This document shows, piece after piece, positions 54,082-63,389 of a stretch of DNA of 64,000 nucleotides. The stretch spans positions 1-64,000 of the forward strand of contig NZ_BCXI01000013.1 in NCBI RefSeq assembly GCF_001895025.1, written 5' to 3'. The DNA is from Rhodococcus zopfii NBRC 100606 = JCM 9919 (lineage in GTDB: Bacteria > Actinomycetota > Actinomycetes > Mycobacteriales > Mycobacteriaceae). The first letter of the stretch is position 1. Each line of letters opens with the position of its first letter. The position numbers were made by a program, and so were the translations under genes. The notes beneath the pieces were generated by a model that worked only from the letters and a program-made list of their open reading frames with translations, was not told the DNA's origin and searched no databases.

Positions 54082-54498
54082 ATGAATCCCGTGCTCACCA
54101 TCGTTCTCGGCATCACATTGCTCACGGTCGTCGGCATCGCCTTCGGCGGCACCTTCCTGCTCCGCGTCGGGAACGGCACTGTGCCGGCCAACGACCTGCA
54201 GAAGACGTTCTTCAGGGCGGGACACGCCCACGCCGGCGTTCTCGTGACCCTCGGCCTGCTCGTCGCTGTGCTCACCCACGTCGCCGGTGCCTCGCCCGGC
54301 TGGGGGACGGCCGGAGCCGTCGCCGTGCTGCTGGCGGCAATCTTCGTTCCGGCGGGATTCTTCCTGTCCGTGCTCGGACCGGACCCGCAGCGGCCGGGAC
54401 CGATGATCGCGTCGGCGTGGATCGGCGCGGCGACGCTCGTGGCCGGACTCGTGATCTCAGGCGTCTCGGTTCTCGCCGCGGGCCTCGCCGCTGTGTGA
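54082..54498 (+). CDS. Four-helix membrane protein divergent from merR
   Basis: A 138-residue integral membrane protein with four helices (VLTIVLGITLLTVVGIAFGG; AHAGVLVTLGLLVAVLTHVA; GAVAVLLAAIFVPAGFFLSV; IGAATLVAGLVISGVSVLAA). His residues in FFRAGHAHAGVLV are notable. No family is recognised with certainty. ATG at 54082 has GAGGAA 5 nt upstream. It is probably activated or repressed by the divergent MerR protein. Its last 42 nt overlap the convergent isomerase gene. Confidence 0.75.
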   Translation: MNPVLTIVLGITLLTVVGIAFGGTFLLRVGNGTVPANDLQKTFFRAGHAHAGVLVTLGLLVAVLTHVAGASPGWGTAGAVAVLLAAIFVPAGFFLSVLGPDPQRPGPMIASAWIGAATLVAGLVISGVSVLAAGLAAV

Positions 54499-55410
54499 GT
54501 GTGGCTCGATCCGCGCGATCTCCGCGGAACGCGGCTGCACCGGACCCGCGGTGATCGCGCGGCGCGGCGCCCGCTCCAGATGTTCGCGCGCGAACTCGAG
54601 CGCACGCCGCAGCAGCACCGTCCGCTCCGCGCGGGTACGGGCACTCTGGGTGCTCACCTCGAGTACCACCTGCCCGGCGAAGTCGCTGTCGGCGAGCCGA
54701 CGGCAGATCTCTTCACACGGCTGGGTGCCGTCGCCGGGAATGAGATGTTCATCGAGCGACGCACCGCGACCGTCCGCGAGATGCAGGTGGGCCAGCCGCT
54801 CCCCCATCCGGTCCGCGAGCGCCGTCGCATCCATGCCCGCGGTCGCGGTGTGCGACAGATCCAGCGTGTAGTTCGCGAAGCCGGTGTCGGTCGGGTCGAT
54901 CGACGGACTGTACGCCGACACCGCCCGGCCCGGCCCGCCGCGGCGACGCAGCCGCTCGGCGCTTCGACTGCCGAAGAAGGCATCGGCCCGCATCGGGTAC
55001 ATGTTCTCGACCGCAACCGACACATGGCTGCGTTCCTCGAGTCGCGCGACCTGGTCGGAGAATCCGTCCGCGTAGCGACGCTGCCAGCGGAACGGCGGAT
55101 GCACCACCACCGTCCGCGCCCCCAGCTGCTCGGCGGCCCGAACCGAACGGTCCAGCTTGGCCGCGGGATCCGCACCCCACACGCGCTGGGAGATCATCAG
55201 GCACGGCGCGTGCACGGCCAGAACCGGCATCGCATATTTGCGGATCAACGACTGCACCGCCCCGACATCCTGGCTCACCGACTCCGCCCAGACCATCAGT
55301 TCGACACCGTCGTAGCCGAGGTCCGCCGCGAACCGGAACGCCGCCTCGGTCGTCTCCGGATACACCGACGCGGTGGACAACCCCACCAGGATCCGCTGCG
55401 CCGTCCCCAT
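54457..55410 (-). CDS. Sugar phosphate isomerase/epimerase family protein (TIM barrel)
   Basis: A 317-residue AP-endonuclease-2-like TIM barrel. The first strand is ILVGLSTASVYPETTEAAFR. Metal-ligand candidates occur in VAVENMYPMRADAF, YTLDLSHTATAGMDA and LAHLHLADGRGASLDEHLIP, then VVLEVSTQS. It is orthologous in position to Rv0498. Substrate unknown. It lies 13 nt downstream of the Rv0497-like gene and is in the ppx operon. Confidence 0.85.
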   Translation of the reverse strand: MGTAQRILVGLSTASVYPETTEAAFRFAADLGYDGVELMVWAESVSQDVGAVQSLIRKYAMPVLAVHAPCLMISQRVWGADPAAKLDRSVRAAEQLGARTVVVHPPFRWQRRYADGFSDQVARLEERSHVSVAVENMYPMRADAFFGSRSAERLRRRGGPGRAVSAYSPSIDPTDTGFANYTLDLSHTATAGMDATALADRMGERLAHLHLADGRGASLDEHLIPGDGTQPCEEICRRLADSDFAGQVVLEVSTQSARTRAERTVLLRRALEFAREHLERAPRRAITAGPVQPRSAEIARIEPHSHSGEARGENRDA

Positions 55411-55423
55411 GCCTGTGCCGACC

Positions 55424-56533
55424 TCAGCCGTTCGGCAACAGGAACAGGAGCGGGCCGAACGTGACGAACGCCCCGACGGCCAGTGCGATGAGCTGGCTGG
55501 CGATGTCGTCGGTGCGGCGCAGGATGCGCACGACCGCCACCAGCCCGACGATCACCAGCAGCGCCAGCGCGAACGCCACCCACGGCAGCGAATCCCACAA
55601 GCGCTCGAAGCCCTTGAACAGCAGCGCGCCGGCGACGATCGCGGCGATGCTTTCACCGGCCAGCATCGCCCACTGCTTGAGACCACCGCCGTCGCTGTCG
55701 TCGGAGCCCTCCGAGCGGACGGTCTCGTCGGTGTCGGCTGCGACACCCGTGTCCTTGCCGTCGCGATCCTTGACGGCACCGCGCCGTCGCTTGCCCCGGC
55801 CGCGGGAGGCGTCCTTCGAGTCGTCGGCGTCCGCTGCCGAATCCTTCGCGCTCTTGGCACCCGCGCCCGTCGACTTCGCCTTCTTCGGATCGGCAACGCC
55901 GGCACCACCGATCAGATCCGTGTCCTCGAGCGAGTCCGCGTCGTCGGACCCGGTTCCGCGCAGGTCGCTGGCGGGTCCGGACAGCAACCTCGGCTCCGGC
56001 ACGTCGGCCGGTCGCGGCGGGAGCGGCGCGGCAGGCACGACCGCGGGGGCGGCGGCGGTCGTCTCGAGGTGTGCCCGCGCACGACGCGGCAGCACGGACG
56101 GGCGGATCACCTCGGTCGGCGATTCGACCTTCGCGCTGTCCGCGGTGGTCGGCGCATCCTCGACGGTATCTCGCGACGGTCCGACGACGGGTGCCGGCTT
56201 CACCGCGGCCGGTTCGGGCTCGGACACCCTCGCAGCGATCGGCGCGGGCGCCGGTTTCGGCGACTCGACCACCGCTGCGGCCGGTGTCGGGGGTTCGAGC
56301 CTCGGGGGTTCGACGACCGGCGCAGGGGTGGCCTTCGTCTCGACGACCGGTTCGCCATGCGGCGGCACCGACGCCCGCGTGATCGGGATTTCCCCGGTCA
56401 GTTCCGCCACCGAGATACCACCGCTGGAGCCGCGGCGCCGGCGCCCACCCGCACGCGAGTCCACCTTCTTGCCATTGCGCGCGAGCAGTTCGGCAACCGA
56501 GATCTGCCCGGTATCGGGTTTGCGCTCGGTCAT
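55424..56533 (-). CDS. Rv0497-like membrane protein with long disordered region
   Basis: A 369-residue protein. Two copies of an ISVAELL/ISVAEL motif occur near residues 11 and 39. A Pro/Ala/Glu-rich low-complexity region of about 220 residues follows, then three C-terminal helices ([60 protein letters not shown]). Function unknown; conserved next to ppx in mycolata. ATG at 56533 overlaps the ppx stop by 4 nt. Confidence 0.82.
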   Translation of the reverse strand: MTERKPDTGQISVAELLARNGKKVDSRAGGRRRRGSSGGISVAELTGEIPITRASVPPHGEPVVETKATPAPVVEPPRLEPPTPAAAVVESPKPAPAPIAARVSEPEPAAVKPAPVVGPSRDTVEDAPTTADSAKVESPTEVIRPSVLPRRARAHLETTAAAPAVVPAAPLPPRPADVPEPRLLSGPASDLRGTGSDDADSLEDTDLIGGAGVADPKKAKSTGAGAKSAKDSAADADDSKDASRGRGKRRRGAVKDRDGKDTGVAADTDETVRSEGSDDSDGGGLKQWAMLAGESIAAIVAGALLFKGFERLWDSLPWVAFALALLVIVGLVAVVRILRRTDDIASQLIALAVGAFVTFGPLLFLLPNG

Positions 56534-57489
56534 CGGGCCGCCACCACCAGTTCTCCCCCCATCTCCGTGTCCAGCTTGCGCAGGATAAGCCCTTCCCGCA
56601 GCGCCCACGGGCAGATCTGCACCGACTCCACTCCGAGCGCCCGCATACTCGCCTCGGCGACGAGTGCACCCGCGACGAGTTGCTGCGACCGGTCCGAGCT
56701 CACCCCCTCGAGTTCCGCGCGATCCGACGTGGTCATGCGGGAGATGAACGAGATGAGCTGACGCAGCCCGCTCACGGTCAGCGTCCGGGGTGCCCGGATT
56801 CCCGCCGACGACGGTGCCGCGCCGGTCAGCCGCGCCAGGGTGCGGAAGGTCTTCGACGTCGCGACCGTCAGGTCCGGGTCACCGGCGCCGCGCAGGTGCT
56901 TGGCCGGTCCGGCCAGCTCCGCGTCGAGCCAGTCCCGCAGCGCCGCGATGCGCCGTTTGCCCGGTGGGTCCTCGCGGAACCAGTCGCGCGTCAACCGGCC
57001 GGCACCGAGCTGCAGCGAGTACGCGACCTCGGGATCTTCGTCGCCGCCGAACGCGAGCTCGAGGGATCCGCCGCCGATGTCGAAGTTCAGGATGCGCCCG
57101 GCGCTCCAGCCGTACCAGCGGCGAACCGCGAGGAACGTCAGCCGGGCTTCGTCTTCACCGGAGAGCACGTCGAGCGTGACCCCGGCCTCGGTAAGCACCC
57201 GGTGCAGCACCGCGTCGGAGTTGCAGGCGTCGCGTACCGCGGAGGTCGCGAAGGCCATCAGCTCACCGCACCCGGAGGTGCGGGCGATGCTCTCGAATTC
57301 GCGCACCGTCTCGACCAGCCTGTCGGCGCCCGACGTGCTGATGTTGCCGTCCCCGTCGAGGCTCTCGGCGAGCCGAAGGGTCGCCTTGGTCGAGCTCATC
57401 GGCGTCGGGTGTCCGCCCCGATGGGCATCCACCACGAGCAGATGAACCGTATTGCTTCCGACGTCGAGTACCCCAAGGCGCACATACAC
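56530..57489 (-). CDS. ppx: Exopolyphosphatase/guanosine pentaphosphatase family (Ppx/GppA)
   Basis: A 319-residue ASKHA-fold phosphatase. The phosphate-1 loop is [20 protein letters not shown], the family landmark [11 protein letters not shown] follows, and the phosphate-2 loop is [15 protein letters not shown]. In M. tuberculosis the orthologue Rv0496 is a short-chain exopolyphosphatase. The start may be GTG at 57489 or 57483; neither has a strong ribosome site. It is divergent from the Rv0495c-like gene and near senX3-regX3, consistent with phosphate homeostasis. Confidence 0.92.
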   Translation of the reverse strand: MYVRLGVLDVGSNTVHLLVVDAHRGGHPTPMSSTKATLRLAESLDGDGNISTSGADRLVETVREFESIARTSGCGELMAFATSAVRDACNSDAVLHRVLTEAGVTLDVLSGEDEARLTFLAVRRWYGWSAGRILNFDIGGGSLELAFGGDEDPEVAYSLQLGAGRLTRDWFREDPPGKRRIAALRDWLDAELAGPAKHLRGAGDPDLTVATSKTFRTLARLTGAAPSSAGIRAPRTLTVSGLRQLISFISRMTTSDRAELEGVSSDRSQQLVAGALVAEASMRALGVESVQICPWALREGLILRKLDTEMGGELVVAAR

Positions 57490-57516
57490 AAGGTACTGGG
57501 TCTACCGTCGGACACT

Positions 57517-58326
57517 GTGACAGCAGGTATGTCCGGCAGCGAACGCAAGCTCGATCCGGCCCCGGAAGTTCCCCTCGATTTCCCACGAGAATGGGTCGAG
57601 TTCACCGACCCAGACAACGACGAACATGTGATCGCCGCAGATCTGACCTGGCTGCTTTCGCGCTGGACATGCGTGTTCGGCACGCCCGCCTGCCAGGGCA
57701 TCATCGACGGCCGGCCGGACGACGGCTGCTGCTCGCACGGTGCGTTCCTGTCCGACGACGAGGACCTCGACAAGCTCAATGCGGCAGTGAAACATCTCAC
57801 GGCCGACGACTGGCAGCTCATGCACAAGGGCCTCGGCAAGAAGGGCTATCTCGAGGAGGACGACCTCGAGGACGAGCCTGCATTGCGCACCCGCCGCTAC
57901 AAGGGTGCGTGCATCTTCCTGAACCGTCCCGGCTTCGAGGGCGGCATCGGCTGCGCCCTGCACAAGATGGCGCTGCGGCGTGGCATCGAGCCGCTCGAGA
58001 TGAAGCCCGACGTGTGCTGGCAGCTGCCGATCCGCCGGACGCAGGACTGGGTCGAGCGTCCGGACGGCACGGAGATCCTCCGCACCGTCGTCACCGAATA
58101 CGACCGGCGCGGCTGGGGCGAGGGCGGACACGACCTGAACTGGTACTGCTCCGGCTCCCCCGACGCACACGTCGGGTCCAGGCCGGTGTGGCAGTCGTAC
58201 GCGCCCGAACTGCGCGAGCTGCTCGGCACCGCCGCATACGACGAGCTGGCACGCCTGTGCCGGCGGCGCGAAGGCCTGGGCCTGATCGCCGTGCATCCCG
58301 CGACAACCGCCGCCGCCGAGAAATGA
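57517..58326 (+). CDS. Rv0495c-like conserved cysteine-rich protein
   Basis: A 269-residue soluble protein conserved in actinobacteria. It has Cys clusters in [41 protein letters not shown] and DVCWQLP that may bind a metal or cluster, reminiscent of DUF3109/YkgJ proteins, but I cannot assign a function. GTG at 57517 follows TACCGT by 8 nt, so the mRNA may be leaderless; ATG at 57529 is an alternative. It ends at the dispersed palindrome. Confidence 0.82.
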   Translation: MTAGMSGSERKLDPAPEVPLDFPREWVEFTDPDNDEHVIAADLTWLLSRWTCVFGTPACQGIIDGRPDDGCCSHGAFLSDDEDLDKLNAAVKHLTADDWQLMHKGLGKKGYLEEDDLEDEPALRTRRYKGACIFLNRPGFEGGIGCALHKMALRRGIEPLEMKPDVCWQLPIRRTQDWVERPDGTEILRTVVTEYDRRGWGEGGHDLNWYCSGSPDAHVGSRPVWQSYAPELRELLGTAAYDELARLCRRREGLGLIAVHPATTAAAEK

Positions 58327-58328
58327 CC

Positions 58329-58370
58329 CGTGCGTGGTTTCGGTAGCAGCCGCTACCGAAACCACGCACG
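58329..58370. repeat. Dispersed palindromic element, copy 2 (bidirectional terminator)
   Basis: Perfect 19-bp arms CGTGCGTGGTTTCGGTAGC (58329-58347) and GCTACCGAAACCACGCACG (58352-58370) with a 4-nt loop sit exactly between convergent stop codons. It shares the core TCGGTAGC...GCTACCGA and flanks with the element at 41851-41894. Confidence 0.9.
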
Positions 58371-58374
58371 AGGA

Positions 58375-59064
58375 TCAGGCTTCGAGCTTGTACCCGAGAC
58401 CCCGGACGGTGACCAGGTGCCGGGGCTTGGCGGGATCCGCCTCGATCTTCGATCGCAACCGCTTGACGTGCACGTCGAGCGTCTTGGTGTCGCCGACGTA
58501 GTCGGCACCCCACACGCGGTCGATGAGCTGGCCGCGGGTGAGGACTCGGCCGGAATTGCGCAGCAGGTATTCGAGCAGGTCGAACTCCTTGAGCGGCAGC
58601 GTGATCTGTTCCCCGTCCACATGGACGACGTGCCGGTCGACGTCCATCCGCACCGGGCCCGCCTCGAGGACCGCGTCGTTGAACTGGCTCTCGGCCTCGC
58701 TTTCGGCGCCGCGGCGCAGCACCGCGCGGATGCGCGCGATCAGTTCCCGTGCCGAGTACGGCTTCGTGACGTAGTCGTCGGCGCCGAGCTCGAGCCCGAC
58801 CACCTTGTCGATCTCGCTGTCGCGCGCGGTCACCATGATCACCGGCACGCTGGATCGGCTGCGTAACTGCTTGCACACATCGGTGCCGCTCATGCCGGGC
58901 AGCATCAGATCGAGCAGCACGATGTCCGCGCCGGCGCGGTCGAACTCCGCGAGAGCCGACGGACCGTCGGCGACAACGGTGGTTTCGAAACCCTCCTTGC
59001 GCAGCAGGAACGCCAGCGGATCCGCCAACGACTCCTCGTCCTCCACGATCAGCACATTCGTCAC
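58375..59064 (-). CDS. regX3: Phosphate-responsive response regulator RegX3
   Basis: OmpR/PhoB-type regulator. The 229-residue protein has a receiver domain with phospho-acceptor Asp52 (VLLDLMLPGMSGTD), TARDSEIDKVVGLELGADDY and the switch Lys in DYVTKPYSARE. A winged helix follows (LPLKEFDLLEYLLRNSGRVL; TLDVHVKRLRSKIE). GTG at 59064 has CGGAGG 7 nt upstream. It is downstream of senX3 across a 124-nt spacer with repeats. Confidence 0.96.
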   Translation of the reverse strand: MTNVLIVEDEESLADPLAFLLRKEGFETTVVADGPSALAEFDRAGADIVLLDLMLPGMSGTDVCKQLRSRSSVPVIMVTARDSEIDKVVGLELGADDYVTKPYSARELIARIRAVLRRGAESEAESQFNDAVLEAGPVRMDVDRHVVHVDGEQITLPLKEFDLLEYLLRNSGRVLTRGQLIDRVWGADYVGDTKTLDVHVKRLRSKIEADPAKPRHLVTVRGLGYKLEA

Positions 59065-59137
59065 CGCTGGGCCTCCGTACCTTTCGTCGTGCGCGACCGT
59101 GACGGTCGCGTGGTTCGCCACACGGCGTGCGGCAGTG

Positions 59138-59185
59138 TCCTTCTTCGCAGCGCGTCCGAGGTCCTTCTTCGCAGCGCATCCGAGG
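59138..59185 (-). repeat. 24-bp tandem repeat in the senX3-regX3 spacer
   Basis: TCCTTCTTCGCAGCGCGTCC plus GAGG (59138-59161) is repeated at 59162-59185 with one change (GCG to GCA). Mycobacteria carry MIRU-type tandem repeats in the same spacer. A further palindrome GCGACCG-TGA-CGGTCGC lies just downstream towards regX3. Confidence 0.85.
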
Positions 59186-59188
59186 TCT

Positions 59189-60370
59189 TCATCGCTGTCC
59201 GGCCCCTGCCTCGTGTCCCGCCGGGGCCAGGTCCTCGTCGGTGCCGCTCTCGAAGTGGGCAGGGATGAGCAGAGTGAACGTCGAACCGGTTCCGGGACGA
59301 CTCCACAGGACGATCTCGCCGTTGTGGTTGGCGGCGACATGCTTGACGATCGCGAGACCGAGGCCGGTACCGCCCGTCGCCCGCGACCGCGCCTTGTCGA
59401 CCCGGAAGAACCGCTCGAACACCCGTTCCTGGTCTTCCTTCGCGATGCCGATTCCGCGGTCGGTGACCGAGATCGCGACCCGCCCGTCGCGCAGCGACCG
59501 GCTCACCGAGACGGGTGAGCCCTTCGGTGAGTACGCGATCGCGTTCTCGATGAGGTTGGTGAGCGCGGTGACGAGCAGGCTCTGGTCGCCGAGCACCTCG
59601 TATCCGGTGGCCCGGTCGGTGGCGACGGCGATGTCGGCGTTCTCTGCGGTCAGCGCGGTGCGTTCGAGTGCTTCCTCCACGACGGTGTCGACATCGACGA
59701 TCTCGAGGTCGGGCAGCTTCTCGGCGCCCTGCAATTTGGACAGCGAGATCAGTTCGGTGACCATGTTGCCGAGCCGGTGGGCTTCGCTCTGCACCCGCTG
59801 CCCGAAGTGCCGCACCGTGTCGGGGTCGTCGACGGATTCGAGCAGCGCCTCGGCGAGCAGGGCTATCGCACCTACCGGTGTCTTGAGTTCGTGGCTGACG
59901 TTCGCGACGAAATCCCGTCGGGTCGCTTCCATGCGCACCATCTCGGAGTCGTCGTAGGCGTAGAGCACGACGAATCGGGGGTCGTTGTCGAACAGTCGGC
60001 GCGCGAGGCCACGTACCGCGATGCGGTCCCGGCCCCGCGGGTTCTTCCCGCTGAGGTCCAGTTCGACGACCTGGTCACGGTCGAGCACCCGGTTGGCGGC
60101 GACCCAGGCACGATCATCGATGAGCCGGTCGCGGACGAGGCCGAGATCTTCGGCCCGGGGATTGAACAGGATCACGTCGTGGAACTTGTCGACGACCGCG
60201 ATCCCCGTCGACGCGCTGAAGACCACCCGGTCCAGCACCTGCGCCATGGTCAGTTCGCTCTGGTCCGGGCCGCTGTTCCGGGAGCGCGCGATCCACATCA
60301 GTCCGGCTCCGACGGCGACCCCGACGACCGCGGCCAAACCCGCGAGCAGAACGCCCTGCAACACACTCAC
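59189..60370 (-). CDS. senX3: Phosphate-sensing histidine kinase SenX3
   Basis: A 393-residue sensor kinase. An N-terminal transmembrane helix (about residues 4-27) is followed by a PAS-like domain (AQVLDRVVFSASTGIAVVDK). The dimerisation domain has His160 in FVANVSHELKTPVGAI, and the ATPase domain has N box NLIENAIAYSPKGS, DRGIGI and GGTGLGLAIVKH. GTG at 60370 (VSVLQGV) is chosen. It forms the Pi-responsive system with RegX3. Confidence 0.95.
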   Translation of the reverse strand: MSVLQGVLLAGLAAVVGVAVGAGLMWIARSRNSGPDQSELTMAQVLDRVVFSASTGIAVVDKFHDVILFNPRAEDLGLVRDRLIDDRAWVAANRVLDRDQVVELDLSGKNPRGRDRIAVRGLARRLFDNDPRFVVLYAYDDSEMVRMEATRRDFVANVSHELKTPVGAIALLAEALLESVDDPDTVRHFGQRVQSEAHRLGNMVTELISLSKLQGAEKLPDLEIVDVDTVVEEALERTALTAENADIAVATDRATGYEVLGDQSLLVTALTNLIENAIAYSPKGSPVSVSRSLRDGRVAISVTDRGIGIAKEDQERVFERFFRVDKARSRATGGTGLGLAIVKHVAANHNGEIVLWSRPGTGSTFTLLIPAHFESGTDEDLAPAGHEAGAGQR

Positions 60371-60560
60371 GTCTCGAATCGTACGTACGACCGAGCGGGC
60401 AGTGACGGCGGGTTCGCCCGTTTCGGCGCACGTCACACCCGATTTTTGGGAGGTTTGCCGGTTGTTAACCCGGCGTTTGCCGGGGCCGCACGGTGTCGCC
60501 GCGCGGCCCCGGCGGGTGGTCGCCCGTTCCGCCTACGGCCTGAGCTCGGCTGACCTCGCC

Positions 60561-60613
60561 GGAGCGAACGTGCCATTCGTCTTCTTGAAGAGACGGAATG
60601 TACCGTTCGCTCC
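60561..60613 (-). terminator. Terminator downstream of gpm1
   Basis: GGAGCGAACG (60561-60570) with the following CATTCGTCT pairs imperfectly with AGACGGAATG and CGTTCGCTCC (ending 60613). The long hairpin lies 19 nt past the gpm1 stop, upstream of senX3. Confidence 0.7.
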
Positions 60614-60631
60614 GGGGAAAGGCGAGGGCTA

Positions 60632-61378
60632 CTACTTGCCGCCCTGGCCGGCGACAGCGGCGGCACCGGCCGCGGCGGCCTCGGGATCGAGGTAGGTGCC
60701 ACCCCGGTTCAGCGGTCGCAGGTTCTCGTCGAGGTCGTAGCGCAGCGGAATGCCGGTGGGGATGTTGAGGCCGGCGATCTCCTCGTCGGAGATTCCGTCG
60801 AGGTGCTTGACGAGCGCGCGCAGCGAGTTGCCGTGCGCGGTGACGAGCACGGTCTTGCCGGCGAGGAGGTCCTTCGAGATGGTCTCCTCCCAGTACGGGA
60901 TGAGCCGCTCGACGACGTCCTTCAGGCACTCGGTCAGCGGGACCTCGTCGACGTCGGCGTAGCGCGCGTCGGTGTCCTGGCTGTACTTGCTGCCGGCCTC
61001 GATCGGCGGCGGCGGGGTGTCGTAGCTACGACGCCACAGCATGAACTGCTCGTCGCCGAATTCGTCCTTGATCTCGGCCTTGTTCTTGCCCTGCAGCGCA
61101 CCGTAGTGGCGCTCGTTGAGGCGCCAGTCTCGGACGACGGGGATCCAGTGGCGGTCGGCGGCGTCGAGCGCGAAGTTCGCGGTGCTGATGGCACGGCGCA
61201 GCAGCGAGGTGTAGAGCACGTCCGGGAGCAGGTCGTGTTCCTTGAGCAGTTCGCCGGCGCGCTTGCCCTCGGCGATGCCCTTGTCGGTCAGGCGCACGTC
61301 CACCCAGCCGGTGAACAGGTTCATCGCGTTCCATTCGCTCTCGCCGTGGCGGAGCAATACAAGTGTTCCGATACTCAT
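60632..61378 (-). CDS. gpm1: 2,3-bisphosphoglycerate-dependent phosphoglycerate mutase
   Basis: Glycolytic interconversion of 3- and 2-phosphoglycerate. The 248-residue protein has catalytic His11 in [55 protein letters not shown] and the second His in [23 protein letters not shown] at 61378 gives the family start [14 protein letters not shown]. Its neighbour relation to senX3-regX3 is conserved in mycobacteria. Confidence 0.96.
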   Translation of the reverse strand: MSIGTLVLLRHGESEWNAMNLFTGWVDVRLTDKGIAEGKRAGELLKEHDLLPDVLYTSLLRRAISTANFALDAADRHWIPVVRDWRLNERHYGALQGKNKAEIKDEFGDEQFMLWRRSYDTPPPPIEAGSKYSQDTDARYADVDEVPLTECLKDVVERLIPYWEETISKDLLAGKTVLVTAHGNSLRALVKHLDGISDEEIAGLNIPTGIPLRYDLDENLRPLNRGGTYLDPEAAAAGAAAVAGQGGK

Positions 61379-61490
61379 AGCCCTCAATCCTGGCACGTGA
61401 CGATCGCCATTCGGCCACGGGAGGGCCGTCCCGTCGACTATATGTGACAACACGCGTTTTCACTCATCTCGCGAACGCTGGGGGTTCCAC

Positions 61491-63272
61491 ATGATCGACG
61501 CCCGCTTCACCCGCCGCACCGCCCTCACCGCCCTCGGGCTCCTCGGCGCCGCCGCCGCGCTACCGGGCGGTGCCGCGGCAGCGCCCGCACCACGCCCCGG
61601 ACCGCGGTCGCCCGCACTGCGCTCGACCGGTCGACGGGTCGCGGTTCTCGGTGGCGGCATGGCCGGACTGACCGCCGCGCACGAACTGATCGAGCGCGGA
61701 TTCGACGTCACCGTCTACGAACCGACCGCGCTCGGCGGAAAGGCCCGGAGCATCCCGTCACCCGGCACCGGCGCGGACGGCCGGCTGGACCTGCCCGGCG
61801 AGCACGGATTCCGGTTCTTTCCGGGCTTCTACCAACACATTCCCGACACGATGCGGCGAATCCCGTTCCCCGGCAACCCGAACGGTGTCTTCGACAATCT
61901 CGTCGCAGGCGACGCGTTCCGGCTCGCCCTGCCCGGCGCCCCGGATCTGACGGCAACGGCCTCGATCGCACCGTTACGCACCGACATCTACGATCCCGCG
62001 ACACTGCAGCAGTCGCTGGCCGCGGCGTTCTCCCTCGGCGGCGCGATCCCGCCGCACGAGCTCGCAGTGTTCCTGCGCAAGCTCGTCATGTTCCTCACCA
62101 GCAGCCTCGAACGACGCACCGGGGAATGGGAACACCAGACCTGGTCGCAGACGCTCGAGAGCGACGGAAAATCGCAGGGCTACCGCGACATCCTGGTATC
62201 GGCGCTGACCCGGCAGCTCGTCGCGGCCCGGCCGGCGGTCGTCTCCACCCGGACCATCGGGATCATGGGACAGGCATTCGTGTGGAACGCAATGGGCACC
62301 GTCCCCGCATACGGTCACCTCGATCGCCTGCTGTCCGCCCCGACCAACGAGGCGTGGATCGATCCGTGGGCCCAGCTGCTGCGCGACCGCGGTGTCCGAT
62401 TCGAGATGGGTTGGGCCGCAGAGGCACTGGAAATGTCGGGCGGACGGATCAGCTCGGTCCGCATGATCGATCGCTCCGGCGGAGCCACGACCGTCGAGGC
62501 GGACTGGTTCGTCGCGGCGATGCCCGTCGAACGCGCGGTTCCGCTGTGGTCACCGCAGATCCTCGCCGCGGACCCGCACCTGGAAGGGATGCGACAGCTC
62601 CACACCGACTGGATGGTCGGCATCCAGTACTTCCTGCGCCGCCCCGCCCCGATCGCGAAAGGCCATGTCGCCTATCTCGGCTCACCGTGGGCGCTCACAT
62701 CGATCAGTCAGGCGCAGTTCTGGCGCGGCGACTTCGCCGCGCGATACGGTGACGGCTCGGCACACGACTGCCTGTCGGTCGACATCTCCGATTGGGACAC
62801 CCCCGGCATCCTGTTCGGGAAGACCGCCAAGGAGTGTTCCCGCGAGGAGATCGCGAAGGAGACGTGGGCACAGATGACGGCCTGCCTCGCCGACAGCGGC
62901 GATGCACTCGACGAGAACGATGTGGCGTCCTGGTTCATCGACCCCGGATTGCACTGGGGCACAGGAGGAATCGCCAACGACACTCCGCTGCTCATCAACA
63001 CCGTGGGATCGTGGGCGAACCGTCCCGACGCGCGGACCGCGATCCCGAACCTGTTCCTGTCCGGCGACTATGTGCGCACCGACATCGACCTGGCGACGAT
63101 GGAATCGGCGAACGAATCGGCCCGCGCCGCGGTGACGGCCCTGCTCGAGGCCGCCGACTCCCCCGCCGCCCCACCGTCGCTGTACCGGCTCCACGAGCCG
63201 CCGGAACTCGAGCCCGCGCGGCGCATCGACGCCGACCGGTATCGGGCGGGCCTACCGCATCTGCTGGCGTAG
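61491..63272 (+). CDS. Tat-exported FAD-dependent oxidoreductase
   Basis: A 593-residue flavoprotein. A twin-arginine signal (ARFTRRTALTALGLLGAAAA, R8-R9) precedes an FAD motif (VAVLGGGMAGLTAAHELIER) and an amine-oxidase/phytoene-desaturase-like body, GEHGFRFFPGFYQHIPDTM. The C-terminal FAD region is NLFLSGDYVRTDIDLATMES. The family includes hydroxysqualene dehydroxylase (HpnE) and carotenoid desaturases, but export by Tat makes a cell-envelope lipid or sterol substrate plausible. It is divergent from gpm1 with 112 nt between. Confidence 0.82.
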   Translation: MIDARFTRRTALTALGLLGAAAALPGGAAAAPAPRPGPRSPALRSTGRRVAVLGGGMAGLTAAHELIERGFDVTVYEPTALGGKARSIPSPGTGADGRLDLPGEHGFRFFPGFYQHIPDTMRRIPFPGNPNGVFDNLVAGDAFRLALPGAPDLTATASIAPLRTDIYDPATLQQSLAAAFSLGGAIPPHELAVFLRKLVMFLTSSLERRTGEWEHQTWSQTLESDGKSQGYRDILVSALTRQLVAARPAVVSTRTIGIMGQAFVWNAMGTVPAYGHLDRLLSAPTNEAWIDPWAQLLRDRGVRFEMGWAAEALEMSGGRISSVRMIDRSGGATTVEADWFVAAMPVERAVPLWSPQILAADPHLEGMRQLHTDWMVGIQYFLRRPAPIAKGHVAYLGSPWALTSISQAQFWRGDFAARYGDGSAHDCLSVDISDWDTPGILFGKTAKECSREEIAKETWAQMTACLADSGDALDENDVASWFIDPGLHWGTGGIANDTPLLINTVGSWANRPDARTAIPNLFLSGDYVRTDIDLATMESANESARAAVTALLEAADSPAAPPSLYRLHEPPELEPARRIDADRYRAGLPHLLA

Positions 63273-63313
63273 CGGCAACCTGCACCGGTCCGGAAATGCC
63301 GCGCAGCGGGGAT

Positions 63314-63371
63314 CGCGCAGGATCCGAGTCCCGAGACGCTCTCGCGGCGCATCCGGGCCGGATCCTGCGCG
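63314..63371. terminator. Long hairpin between convergent genes
   Basis: CGCGCAGGATCCG (63314-63326) and CGGATCCTGCGCG (63359-63371) are perfect 13-bp complements. They separate the FAD oxidoreductase from the acyl-CoA ligase gene. Confidence 0.75.
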
Positions 63372-63389
63372 GTTGATCGCATTCGGACG

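Noticed and set aside
60453-60483. Direct repeat GTTTGCCGG upstream of senX3 as a RegX3 binding site
   Set aside because: Spacing of 22 nt and sequence do not match the known GTTCACC-type PHO box well enough.
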